64,000 nt of DNA from Rhyacophila brunnea (taxonomy: Eukaryota > Arthropoda > Insecta > Trichoptera > Rhyacophilidae): the NCBI GenBank assembly GCA_022495005.1, contig JAGYXB010002029.1, positions 744,001-808,000 on the forward strand. The letters are read 5' to 3'. Below, piece by piece: positions 10,967-21,697 of this stretch; the first letter of the stretch is position 1, and the number at the start of each line of letters is the position of its first letter. Below the pieces are notes generated by a model. That model worked only from the letters and a program-made list of their open reading frames with translations. It made no database searches and was not told the origin of the DNA. A program made the translations under genes and the position numbers.

Positions 10967-11874
10967 TCTCCTTCGCTCAGTTGAACGTCAACCTGAGCGA
11001 CGCCGGCTCGGCGGAGTTAATTGAGACTATGCGGGCCAAAGGCCTGTCTCTGGCGCTGGTACAGGAGCCGTACCACTGGGCCACTGAAAGGGGCCCAAAA
11101 GCCACTAAAAAGGGACTCGGGTGTGCGGTTCTTGTCGTCAGCGCCAGGGGTGCTGAGCCGAAGGCCTGCGTTTTCGCTCTTGACCCTCGCCTTGGCGTGC
11201 TGTCGCTCTCGCACCTGTCAACTGAGTTAGTCGCGTGTGCAGACATAAGCTTTCCCGGAGGAGGCAGCGTGGTGGTTATCTCCGCCTACTTCAGCTTTAA
11301 GAGTACAAAGGAACACGTGGCATCAGTGCTCGACGGCATCCTACGCGCAGTTGGTGGCAGGGATGTCATCATCTGTGCGGATGCGAACGCGCAATCCCCC
11401 CTCTGGGCGCCCGTGGATACCCCCCTGTGCGACGCGGACGTCATCGAGGAGTTGGTTCACCAGCACAACCTGGTCGTCCTCAACGACCCTAATAGCGTGC
11501 CGACTTTTGTGTCGCACGCAAACTCCGGAAGTACCCACATCGACATCACCCTGGCCACTGAGTCCGTCGCGAGACGTATCAGCGGCTGGAGAGTCCATGA
11601 GAGCGCTTCCATGAGTGATCACCGGCTGATCACTTCTGAGCTGGCCCCTGACTCCTCGCACGATGGCGGCTCTGACGTTTCCCCAACCCCTCCCGCGCGA
11701 TTTAGAACGCGCGACGGGAATTGGGAAAAGTTTGAAGAGGCGCTTTCCAAAAAGCTTGACTGGACATCCAGAACCCGATTTCCGGACCCGACACTCGGCC
11801 GCCTCACGACTGACTGCAGATATCACCGGATCAGCCGAAGCTTCACTCGGACGCTGGAAGCCCAAACCACCTAG
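10963..11874 (+). pseudogene. R1-like ORF2, endonuclease segment
   Basis: ORF2 starts at ATG 10963, overlapping the ORF1 stop. The exonuclease-endonuclease-phosphatase fold is visible in order: AQLNVN near the start, VQEPY with the catalytic Glu codon at 11065, a PLW-containing ADANAQSPLW block with Asp at 11380, then STHIDITLAT, and SDHRLI with the catalytic Asp-His at 11617-11622. The enzyme would nick the target strand to prime reverse transcription. Homology ends in this frame at about 11770-11830, after which the frame runs on to a stop at 11872-11874 while the true continuation is in the next frame, so the EN and RT parts are no longer joined. Confidence 0.85.
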
Positions 11875-14062
11875 CCAGTCGCCGTGGTGGACGCAGCATG
11901 TTTCTCGCCTGCGTGATCTTTTCAGAAAAGCGCGTAAGGCCCATCAACGTGCACGCCTGCGCAAGCAACCATCTGCCTCCATCGATCCCCTTGCAACCAT
12001 GGCCAAATCCACTCGAACGGAATACAAGAAAGCGATCACTCAAGCCAAGAAAGACTACTGGCGTAATTTCGTCACCATTGAGGGAGGTTCGGACCCCTGG
12101 GGTCCTACATATCGCGCACTGAGACTGGGACTCAGACCGAAGAGCCTCTTGTGCGGCATCGAGAAACCGGGTGGCGGATTCACCAGTACCGAGTCTGAAA
12201 CGGCTGCGGTCCTACTCGAGGCCCTCATCCCCCTGGATGATGAATCCAGGGACGATGACGCCATGAGGATAGCCCGCTTTGAGGCTTCTCTTCCCATCGA
12301 CACGGATCACTCATCGTTGCCTTCCGAACAGGAGATCAACCACATCGTGCGTTCGTTGATTGCTGGCAAGGCCCCGGGCCCGGACTGCATTGACAATTTA
12401 CTTGTCAAACGCACATGGGCCATCGCCGCGCCAGAGATTACAACCCTCTTCAGTGACTGCATCAGAAGCGGCACGTTCCCCGACTGCTGGAAGAGGGGCT
12501 TACTTAAGGTAATCCCCAAAGCCGGCAGCCGAGAACCGTCTAGCCCTAAAGCCTACCGCCCTCTAACACTTCTGCCCGCTCTGGGCAAAGTGCTGGAGAA
12601 GCTACTGTGCCACAGGATTGAAGCCCACCTGGAGACACACTCGCCGCTTTCCGATAAGCAATTTGGATTCAGAAGAGGCAAATCAACAGTCGACGCCATT
12701 AGGAACGTGATTGCCATTGCTGAAAATTCTCGCCGTAAATACGTCCTAGGAGTTTTCCTGGACATTGCAGCTGCGTTTGATAGTGCGTCCTGGCCTCTTA
12801 TACTTCGAAAGCTCCGGCTGAAGAGACTACCAGGAAATTTGTTCGCGTCAATTCAAAGTTATTTCACGAATAGATCGATCGAGTTTCGTGTTGGATCAAC
12901 AACAATAGAGAGGAAAACCAGCATGGGATGTCCCCAGGGCTCAGTCCTCGGGCCCCTTCTCTGGAACGTACTCTTCGACGATCTCCTTAGAATTCCGCTT
13001 CCAACCGACTGTACTGTCATTGCCTACGCAGACGATGCGCTGCTGCTGGTCGAGGCCGACAGCAGGGCGAAGATTGAGAGCACCGTTGGCGAAGCTTTAG
13101 CATCAATTGAGGCTTGGGGTAGATTAACTAGACTATCATTCGCACCTTCCAAGACAGAAGCCATTGTCCTTAAAGGACCGAGACGACTTAGCTGTTCGAG
13201 ACTACCCACAGTCCGATTCGGTGACACGAGAGTGAAAGTGTCGAAGATCGTCACCTATCTAGGCGTCAAAATGGACACAATGTTAAATTTCCTACACCAT
13301 GCCGAAACCCAAGTCCACAAGGCTGGGGTGGCCTTCCAGAGGATCGGCCGCATGGCTGGTGAAGGATGGGGCTTAAAAGTAAGGGCGCTCAAGATCGCCT
13401 ACGGCGCCATTTTTATGGGAATAGCGGCTTATGGCGCCAGTGCCTGGTGCCCGCGCATTCCCAAGAGTGTCAAACTTAGAATCTCTCTTATAAGAGGACA
13501 GCGCAGCGCGCTCCTGTCCATTACCAAGGCCTACCGTACGACATCAACCGACGCGCTCCCGGTCCTGGCCGGTATTCTCCCACTTGACCTGCACATTCAG
13601 GTCAGCGGCGCTTCAGTGTTGCTCCTCAAAGGTGAGGAGGCCGACGTTGGTGATTTTCATCTCGTCCCCCCCCCTCGACGAGCCGGCGAGGGATTAGCAC
13701 TACTGAAGCGCAAAATTAGACTCATGTCGCTAGATGCCGCCATTAAGACCTGGCAGCGAAAGTGGGACGAATCCACCAAGGGCCGGCACACATACAGCTT
13801 TTTTCCAGACATTCAGTGGCGAATGGAGATAACCAAGTATTTGACTCCAGACCATTACACCAGTCAATTTGTGACTGGTCATGGTGGTTTCGCTGGCAGG
13901 CTCTTTGAGCTTGGACTTGTAAGCCATCCGACATGTCCATACGGATGGGAGGTACAGGATGCCAATCACATCCTATGGGAGTGTCTGAGTATGTGCTCCG
14001 AACGGGAGGAAATGCTCAGGTCGTCGGCGTCTTACTACGGGCGTGAAGATCTCTTCACATAA
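11800..14062 (+). pseudogene. R1-like ORF2, reverse transcriptase segment
   Basis: This is the longest ORF in the window (open from 11663; homologous from about 11800, ADITGSAEASLGRWKPK). RT blocks in order: GKAPGPDCI, LLKVIPKAG, YRPLTLLPALGKVLEKLL, QFGFRRGKST, FLDIAAAFDSASW, MGCPQGSVLGPLLWN, and the catalytic YADD at 13025-13036. The thumb and a C-terminal region (KTWQRKWDESTKGRHTY, SQFVTGHGGF) follow. The usual C-x-C...H..C motif reads CPYG...HILWEC, so the second Cys is Tyr. Beyond it the sequence jumps to SASYYGREDLFT; the codons preceding that motif in the truncated copy at 7.4 kb are missing, showing a deletion. No RNase H domain. EN lies upstream in another frame, so no full ORF2 product is possible. 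Confidence 0.9.
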
Positions 14063-14362
14063 ATTTTGCTGCCTGTATGATTAGCTTCGTTCTTTGTTAT
14101 ATTAAAATAGTAGCTTCTTTTTCTTTAAAGTAAATTCCATGTGCTTTTTCTCTCCCTGGCACTTTGCATTAGAGTAAACTCAGTAAACTCAGTCAGAGCT
14201 CACTTTGAGCGTAGCAACCTAAGTCTTGGGCATCTTCTCCCAGGACACTCCCAGGCCAATTTTTAGATGCTTCACATCACCAATTGATGGGTCCCGTGAT
14301 ACTCTCGATTAAGACCGAGGGTGGTACGGGGCGGGTTTTGGTGGAGGGAATTTAACTTCAAT
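14063..14362 (+). other. 3' UTR of the R1-like element
   Basis: This sequence is almost identical to 7508-7806. It ends with a G-rich block containing CGATTAAGACCGAGGGTGG and GGTTTTGGTGGAGGGA, then TTAACTTCAAT. The G-rich tail recurs in diverged form at about 20945-20996 (+), 45260-45305 (+) and 47005-47065 (-), which suggests it is the conserved 3' signal read by the element's reverse transcriptase. Confidence 0.8.
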
Positions 14363-14375
14363 GTCTTTTTCCATA
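14363..14375 (+). repeat. 13-bp direct repeat, copy 3 of 3 (3' of full element)
   Basis: GTCTTTTTCCATA follows the 3' end and leads into CAGGCTTTGACTCC, the resumed flank. Confidence 0.7.
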
Positions 14376-15009
14376 CAGGCTTTGACTCCGTGGACCCATG
14401 TATGGTGTAGCACCTGATCGCTACCCATCGAGTACCCAGAAATGTGTCGATTGCGAAGAGATGTTTCATTCATTTTTTCATTATTTTTTCATTATTTTTT
14501 CATTATTTTTTCAAAGGTGTTTCTTATCTATCTCAATCCTGATCTCGACCTCATAGTCTAGTCTTATTCTACTACTACTACTACTTTATTCAAGCATCAT
14601 TTTTTAGAGCGGACTCTATCTCTGAAATGGTTTTCCAACTCTGTTATAGATTATTGACGGTGGCATTGACCCGCGGCTTCGTTCGATAATAATAATTTGA
14701 GTTTATTTTACTTTACACGGTCTCCGCTTTTTTTGATAGGTACCCCCTGTGTAAACACCAAGACGTCGAGTCTTGTCAAATAGTTTTGTGGGGAAACCTC
14801 CATTTCGATGATTTTCGACGTTTCGATGATAATATTAACAAACAGTTGCTTCGATAAAATGATTGAACTACAAGACGTTTACGACTAAAATAGAATAATT
14901 TAATAATAATCTTTTTTTTTTTAAATCATATTGCTGTTTTATGTCTCTATCTCCCCATCGTAATATACTTCATAAAAATGTTAAGTACATCCTCCTTATA
15001 CTTGTTAAG
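14376..15009. other. Flanking stretch with two simple repeats, no gene seen
   Basis: It contains an 11-bp tandem repeat CATTATTTTTT (about 14479-14511, three units) and a (CTA)n run of five units at 14569-14584. The rest is A+T-rich without recognisable genes. Confidence 0.6.
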
Positions 15010-15066
15010 GTTATACTTCAGCTGAGGCATGGTCTAAAAAGATCGTGACTACGGGACGCGCATATC
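15010..15066 (-). repeat. MITE family M1, terminal fragment
   Basis: This fragment matches the end of the other M1 copies on the minus strand (complement of TTATACTTCAGCTGAGGCAT followed by the GATCGTGAC block). It then passes into repeat X at 15067. Only the end is present. Confidence 0.65.
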
Positions 15067-15206
15067 CTCGCTATAATCCGTAACACTGCATACAGCTCTA
15101 AAAAATCGTAACCAAGATATTATGATGGTTCTAGTATTGCTTATTATATGAGGCATATGCCCATCCTTCGTCTCTTTTATGCATAACAAACAACACATCA
15201 TTAACG
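15067..15206 (+). repeat. Interspersed repeat X, copy 1
   Basis: It shares CCGTAACACTGCATACAGCT, AAAAAATCGTAACCAAGATA, TGATGGTTCTAGT and ATGCCCATCCTTCGT with 46553-46945. Here the two halves are close together, whereas the 46-kb copy carries a further 257 bp between them flanked by ATAT. Its nature is unknown. Confidence 0.65.
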
Positions 15207-15562
15207 CTATACTTCAGCTGGGGCACGGTCTAAAACGATCGTGACTACGCGACGCGAAGATTGTGCAAACGACGCGTGACGAACAAAATATAATTTGTCA
15301 TAAAAATTCAACATGCGTCCATTTTATGTTATGTTTATTGTTATATTCGTAATAATAATATATTCATTGACATGTTTTCTTTTTCGAGTAAATGGGTAAC
15401 GTTTTTTAGTCATCTTTACACGATTTAAGAATATATTCCTCCGACGCCATCACAAAACAAATTGACGTGCTAACAGCTCGACTATCGCTCTCCGATTGTC
15501 AACAAGTGCGTAATTCCGTCCCACCTATTGTTGAAAATTATTTTCCGTTTCACTGATGTATG
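15207..15562 (-). mobile_element. MITE family M1, full-length-looking copy
   Basis: On the minus strand it runs from GCATACATCAGTGAAACGG to the complement of GCTATACTTCAGCTGGGGC, with the internal words shared by all copies. The ends form an imperfect inverted repeat (ATACwTCAG). It is the best copy for defining the family. No ORF. Confidence 0.75.
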
Positions 15563-15882
15563 CTCTTGATACGTTATAATAGTAATGTTAGCTCAATTTT
15601 ATATAATTTCATTAAATTATCAAACTCAGTACTTACATAGGTATCCAATGTTTTCATTGATTGAACTGGCGTTTACGTTGTCGAACTCCATCATAATGGT
15701 TTTATGAAGTCAAATTTTCTTAGTTCCCTTCCCCTAACCACTTTCTCGTCTCAATATATCAGACCCCTCCTATGATGAGACGTACCTACTTAATATATCT
15801 TGTCTGCCAACCCAGATAATATCATTTTATTAGGAGAGGTTACCACTCCAAAAATCCTCAGCGCATCTATTCTATACACGAG

Positions 15883-16110
15883 CCTGCTATCGGCGGCTAT
15901 CAAGGGTTGTTATCATATGCATGTATTGAGGCAGTTAATTGTTACAATAAGTTAACCTTCTGAGCTGTCAATAGTGCTATGTTTTAACAGCAACCCTCTT
16001 GGCTGTGTCAACTTTTAGAGCGAGATAGACAGTTTAGACGGCTAACTTATAACAATTATAACCTCAATACATAAATATGATAAACTACCCTCGATAGCCG
16101 CCTTGTGTAT
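15883..16110. mobile_element. Small foldback MITE
   Basis: Two arms are inverted copies: about 15885-15955 (GCGGCTATCAAGGGTTGTTA, then ATGTATTGAGG) and about 16040-16108 (complement GGCGGCTATCGAGGGTAGTT, then ATGTATTGAGG). The spacer is about 85 bp. The structure is that of a foldback or short MITE; no duplication was identified. Confidence 0.6.
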
Positions 16111-18449
16111 ATAATATATACGCAGGAATTGCTATTAAGTATAAGCAGATGTATAGATCTACCATCATAAATTGGCATTTCAGCGAGGGCGCTAGTATGA
16201 CATTGAGAATATTACCATAACTAACAAAAAATGGTAATTTATAATTTTTTATTGGTAGTAGATTTCTGTACAAATATTATGCAATCCATAATTCGAGAAA
16301 CATGTTGTAAAATTAAATGGCATTTGTAACAAATTTTAGTTTCAAATTCGACCGGCTGCCAACTTACGATGGTAGATCTTTAGTAGAAAGGGTTGTATTA
16401 CTACATACCTATATTTTATTAGTACCTACTTCAATACCTTATTCTTAACGATTTTATCAGTAACTTTGATATACGTAATATCCACTTTCGTTTTCAAGAA
16501 TAATCGTTGACGAATTTCTACTTATTCTGAGGTCGGGTACGAAAAGCAATCCGTCTGAATTTTTACACCGATCTTTTAGTGGGCACTCATTTTCGACATA
16601 TTATTATTATTTACGTTTCAAGGACCACTGAGAAGTGTACAAAAGCTTGTTCAAACAAAATAGTCATCAAACAAAGAGGCGCGGCCTACTTGGAAGTGGA
16701 AAACAAAAAACTGAACAAATAAATGATTACCTACAAAAAGCAGTACCACTACATGGCGGGTAGTATTCCGACGCCGGTGCTTTTTTGATAACGCTACAAA
16801 ACCTGGCACGGTAGGTAATTGTTATCGATTTTTTAATTGTCCTACATATTGGATATCTGCTACCCTATCAAATGTTATTTATTATGTGGCTTTTCGCATG
16901 GTTGATTAAACTGGCCTTTCTTATAAATGTTTTGGCTATACATATATCGACTATCGTGAATTTATTAAGAAATTTGTTAACCCCTCTCTGTTACAGATTT
17001 TTTTCCAAACGTTTGGTACGGGCTATAAGTTGATCGTATTATAAGATCAGGGGTAGCGAAACGGTGACGGGCAAAATTAGAAATAATTAGATATGAATTA
17101 GATGTTTAGTGGTTTTTTAGAAACTGGTTTGTATTATCGACGTTTGCATGATCACACGATAATCTGCCCTGTGCGTATTTGTATTGTCGTTTTTTTTTTT
17201 TAAATTTCTAGTTTGTATATCGATCATCCAATTCTAAACAAACAACCACAAATGCTAAAATCACGATTTTCTGTTTTAAATTTAGAAAAATGCAGCAATT
17301 TGAAATGTTTGTCCTATAAAAATCACATCTGTAATTCATATATGTAATGCCATATACAATACCATAATGGTAACATAATGCAGTATTTTATTTTTAATTA
17401 ATATTTGAAAAAACTTCAAACTCAATTTTCACGAAACTGTAAAAATGCAGATGTGGACAAATTGGATGATTGATACATTTAAGGTGTTTTAAACTTATAT
17501 ATTATGTATAAATAATTCATAAAGTCATCGTTATCCCCCCTGGTTTTTAAGCACACAATAAAAATTGGAAATGAAAAACTATAGTATGACCAAAATGGAA
17601 TACGGCATTTTAAGAAAAAAGAAAAAACAAAAAACGCCTCGCTGAAAATGATATGAAGACTTCATTTCATTCGCAAAAAAAACCATTTAGCGAAGCTGAA
17701 AAAGTTTTTGGTCATTAACCATATGAAAAAAAATATATATTGCTAGGCTTTACTATATTATAATTTATATATGGGTTATATATCATTTTCAGTTAAGTCT
17801 GTTTTGTATGGAAAGTTATTATTGTTGGTTGCTAAGGGGTCCTAGCAACTAAATTATTAATATATACGTGCGTTACTATGGAAATCAATTTGAAATGTCA
17901 AAATGACATTTCAGTATTCTATATTTATTCAGTATTTCTATCTAGTACTTACAATAAAAAGTTTTTATTAATACATAGAATTGTCAAGTTTATAGGATTC
18001 AACAGAAAATTTAAAAACTTGGTATATAAAAAGTTCTTTTTATCTTGTAATTATTTATAATCAATTTATCATTTAAATAATAAAATGTATAATGTATAAG
18101 TATGTACTTAGGTATATTTTATTTGAGAATTTGTTGCCTATGTATCGACTAGTTGAGCGGTCCGGGTTTCAACGCGTCAATCTACCGCCTGATTATTTTA
18201 TCTCGCTGTAAACCTTGTGAGAATTTCAGGTACCCAACAGCGCGTTTTTTGTGACCGTTAATAATCCATCGATTGATTGTTAAATAATTGAAGCGTGGCG
18301 GATGATTGTGGGAGAGGTATTCAAACATGTACGTGTCTACTATGTACTATTATAACAACTTCTAGAATACAACATACTTAAGTATATCAACGATGCCATA
18401 ATGAACTTCAGCTGTTATTCCCACCATCAGATAGATACATATCTCTACA
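16111..18449. other. A+T-rich stretch, no gene seen
   Basis: Only short ORFs (16085-16273 minus, 17878-18060 plus) of A+T-driven composition occur. No TIR pair or SINE could be supported. A short palindromic GTTGCTA...TAGCAAC lies near 17828-17850. Confidence 0.45.
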
Positions 18450-18457
18450 CTCTACAC

Positions 18458-19311
18458 CAGTGGTCTCCAACCTTTATGTTACTACGCCTCCCTTTAAAAA
18501 AATCTAATCTTGGCGCCTCCCCCCCTTTATGTCATTAAATAATACAGACACTTTTTTAACACACAAGTTTTTACTACTTACTTATATCAAATTCATTTTT
18601 TAATTAATTTTTTTTTCATGCGACGAATGAGCTTGTTTATTACCACAATCAATTTTAAAAGAAGTCAACCAAATTCATCATCGTTCATTGACAAAAATTA
18701 ATGGATTCTATCATGAGCTCCACATAGTGAATAGGGCCCACAGGCCAGGATCTTTCACCCATATATTAAAATATTTAATAGCCCTGAAACAAAGCAGCGC
18801 CGCAGGCGACTTTTTTTACTATTAATAAAATTATATGAAAAATGCATTAGCAAACTAACCAAGAACTCAGGAAATAGATTTTTGTTTGCTTCAATATATC
18901 TGGCGTAGAAATCATTTAAAAGTGGAGACATGTATTATTGTTATATTATATTAAAAAAATCACGTCAAAAACAATTTAAAAAAAAAATATCACACCCTGC
19001 CTACACCCTTCAGTTGACACTTTAGCTACGAGTGACATTTAAATTTGAGGTTATTGTTTTCATGCAACCAGCGGTCGTTTTGTGCATTACCGAAACAGAG
19101 CGTTTGCAAAAGCGCCATTTTTAAATTTCTCCGCTCCAAATATTTTTTTAATAGGATTTAAATATATGTATTATATATTAAAATAAACATTCATGCACTG
19201 AATTTTCACTGTTACGTTAAGATATGAACTTTTATTTATTTGTAGATATTATGGTATAAAAAATTTTGGCGCCTCCCCTGGGAGGCGCGCCTCCCAGGTT
19301 GGAAACCGCTG
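18458..19311. mobile_element. hAT MITE with perfect 8-bp target-site duplication
   Basis: The left end is CAGTGGTCTCCAACCT and the right end, complemented, CAGCGGTTTCCAACCT. Both sides carry the 8-bp duplication CTCTACAC (18450-18457 and 19312-19319). 8-bp duplications with CAG...CTG ends define hAT. The element holds G+C-rich GGCGCCTCCCC stretches near both ends, an A+T-rich core and no transposase. Confidence 0.9.
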
Positions 19312-19319
19312 CTCTACAC

Positions 19320-19861
19320 TCTACAGCCTGCAGTATGGCCTCAATACAACAAAACACTTTTTGACAATGTGAGAGAATGCGATATTTTCATTCCTCCTCT
19401 TTAAAAAGTTTGTGTTTATTAGCAAACAACAACAAACACGTCGTCTTTGATCAGCTTTATAATATATATGGCATTTAGTGAGATGCCATTATTGGTTGAA
19501 ATGGATTTAACGCCGTTTAAAAAAAATCTTGTTTGGATTTGTCCACTATTGAAAATAAGTCCCTTGGTAGGGTTTTTAATGATTTGCTGTTGTATTGAAG
19601 TTAACCACTTTTCAAAATTATGTCTTTTTGTTACTTACAATGATATTGGTAAGTACATGATGGTAACGAGTTAGTGAGGTCATACGTATAAGTGATTTTT
19701 CCAAAGACTCGGTCAGTATTGCTAACTGCCATTGACAAAAATATCTTATAATTAAAAAAATGTCCAGAAACAATAAGTAGTACGTTTGTAATTTGTTTTG
19801 CAAGAACAAAATTATATTGAAGGAGAATTAATTGATCAATTGTTGCGTAACTAATAAAACC
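19320..19861. other. A+T-rich stretch, no gene seen
   Basis: Two short opposed ORFs (19447-19674 plus, 19618-19809 minus) have no recognisable feature and are treated as chance. Confidence 0.45.
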
Positions 19862-19864
19862 CCA

Positions 19865-20460
19865 AGTATGACTAGGCTTAGGATTTTTAGGTTTAATTTT
19901 ATTTAAAGGTTTAGTTTAATTTATTATTTATTCACAAACAGAAAACGCTTTATTACAATAAACAATTAAATTATTCTTCAAATTTTCGAATGTTAATCTT
20001 TGACGATTTGATCTCAGAAATTTTTTATACATGGAAAAACTTCTTCCACTTTTACAGATGTTATTATTGCGTATGTAAATGAAACTATTTCTGAAGTAGA
20101 AAAAATTTAAACATCTGAGACATCTGATGGATTTTTCAAAACAGCTTTAATATTCTGCAGCGTTTGAAGTCTAGTATTTTTATTTAAAACACTACATAAT
20201 TAATGTTATACTATTTTTATTCCAATTGGTCCAGGAACATTGAAATTTTGTGTTTGTGTGAAAATATGTGCTTAAACCTAGAATATGTAAAAATATGTAA
20301 TTATCCAAAAATATTTAAAAATAAGTGCTAGCTAACAAATAAATAGGGCTTAAAGGTTTCAAAATTGTCTGAAACGGATAGATATTTTTGATATTTTGTT
20401 ACGGGGCCGCTCAAAAAATATATTTTTAATACCAAAAAATTCTAAGCCTAGTTATGACTA
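19865..20460 (-). mobile_element. Decayed hAT transposon copy with visible TIRs
   Basis: Inverted termini of about 25 bp: AGTATGACTAGGCTTAGGAT at the left, and AGTCATAACTAGGCTTAGAA read from the right. Between them the minus strand carries the C-terminal end of a hAT transposase, so this is an internally deleted copy rather than a random repeat. No 8-bp duplication could be matched. Confidence 0.65.
19929..20200 (-). pseudogene. hAT transposase C-terminal (dimerisation region) remnant
   Basis: Minus-strand reading gives KNTRLQTLQNIKAVLKNPSD, then SFTYAIITSVKVEEVF, and after a frame change SMYKKFLRSNRQRLTFENLK followed by NNLIVYCN and a stop. This is the layout of the hAT C-terminal dimerisation domain (…ITSVDVERSFS…YK..L…RR.LTFENL…), with the conserved VERSFS degraded to VEEVF. 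One stop and one frameshift at least. The DDE core is not present. The domain assignment rests on pattern recognition only. Confidence 0.65.
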
Positions 20461-20799
20461 TGCAACCAAAAATTATCAGTTACGAAAATTGATATTCACT
20501 TAAATATCGTACGTTACATTATTAATTTATTTTAAGATAAAAATTACATAGTCAGTACCTACATAGATGAGGTTGATTTGCAAGCAAATTGATGTAAAAG
20601 TCTCACTTTTTTGGCATTGACATTTTAAGTTGTTTGGGGTGTCTAAAAATGCTAGATTTAACGCCATACGCCAAATGCGAATTTTACAAGCTATGTGTTT
20701 ATTAGAAAACGCTAGATCTGACAAAAAAACCACTAGTTGGCAACGTTAGCCTGGATGTGAGAATTGAACCTGTTCAAATGTAAAAAAAAAAAACGAGTT

Positions 20800-20996
20800 T
20801 TCTTTGACGGAACCCCTGAAGCATTGTGTAAAATCTCGGGAAAGCCCTATTAGCCATCCTGTTTGTGGGCTATAAATGACCAACAAATCAGAGTGTGGCG
20901 CGGCTAAACCGTGGAGAGTTTCCAGAACCTGGATTTCACTCAATTAAGACCGAGTGTGGTGCGGGGCGGGTTTCGGTGGGGGTGCTTAACTTCAAC
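20800..20996 (+). repeat. R1-like retrotransposon 3' tail fragment
   Basis: The last 60 bases (CAATTAAGACCGAGTGTGG, GGGGCGGGTTTCGGTGGGGG, CTTAACTTCAA) match the 3' end of the 14-kb element but are followed by GATGATGTACCCC rather than GTCTTTTTCCATA. This fixes the element's 3' terminus. The upstream part is diverged. Confidence 0.65.
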
Positions 20997-21127
20997 GATG
21001 ATGTACCCCCAGTTCGTCCCTTTGGCAGTAAAGTTGATGAAACTCAATAGCTAATACTTATTTATAGCAAAATGTCATCGTAGTACGTGGTGAAAATGTA
21101 ATAAAAGGATTCTGTAGAAATACTAAC

Positions 21128-21689
21128 TAGGGATTACAATACCAAATGAAAATACCAATACCGGTATTTCGGAATTTCCTATTGAATACAGGTATTCGTG
21201 AAATATATGCAAAAAAAATAGAAGTATCTTCCAATAAATACAGATATAAAAACCTCTTTAAAATATTAATATTTCATAAATAAAATATCTAAATACGTAC
21301 ACATTAAGTTATAATATGTAAACCTTTAAAAATAGGTAATGGTAAGATATGGTAAAGATGTACCTAGATGTTTAAATACTTAGTTGAATGATTGGCACTT
21401 TCTTCTTCGAATGATATTTTAATAAATTTATATTATTAAGTGATGTTAGATGTGTATGTGCCCACTGATAATTCCACCTAATGTTTTATTAGTTTATTGC
21501 ACTTTTACACTTGGAGGTCGGATGGCAAGGAAGTAAACCAGAAATCGCGTAACCCGACAAAAATTTACAGTCCTGTTAAACCTTGTATGTTGGTTAATAC
21601 ATTTTGTTTTTTAATACATTAATACATTTTTAAAACCGATATTTCGGTAGGTATCGAAAAATATTAAGATACCGATATTGCAATCCCTG
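21128..21689. mobile_element. hAT MITE with 6/8 matching duplication
   Basis: The left end is TAGGGATTACAATACCAAAT and the right end, complemented, CAGGGATTGCAATATCGGTA. The flanks ATACTAAC (21120-21127) and GTACTAAT (21690-21697) match in 6 of 8 positions. ACCGGTATTTCGG-type words lie inside both ends. Length 562 bp, no transposase. Confidence 0.75.
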
Positions 21690-21697
21690 GTACTAAT

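Larger units (their letters stand above)
7820..14362 (+). mobile_element. Near-complete R1-clade non-LTR retrotransposon (inactive)
   Basis: Two-ORF non-LTR element: 5' UTR (7820-9049), ORF1 with three C-terminal zinc knuckles, ORF2 with an apurinic-like endonuclease followed by reverse transcriptase with YADD, and a 300-bp 3' UTR without poly(A). This architecture is that of the R1/jockey group, and a C-terminal cysteine-histidine region plus the ORF1/ORF2 stop-start overlap point to R1. The G+C content is clearly above the flanks. Mobilisation would be by target-primed reverse transcription. The copy is dead: ORF1 has a frameshift and a MITE insertion, ORF2 has a frameshift and a C-terminal deletion. 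The 3' end TTAACTTCAA(T/C) is defined by comparison with a tail at about 20996 that is followed by unrelated sequence. Confidence 0.9.

Noticed and set aside
7470..14362. Near-identical direct repeats of about 335 bp at 7.47-7.81 and 14.03-14.36 kb, resembling LTRs
   Set aside because: The repeats start inside the 3' coding end of ORF2, have no TG...CA ends, primer-binding site or polypurine tract, and the internal ORFs are those of a non-LTR element.
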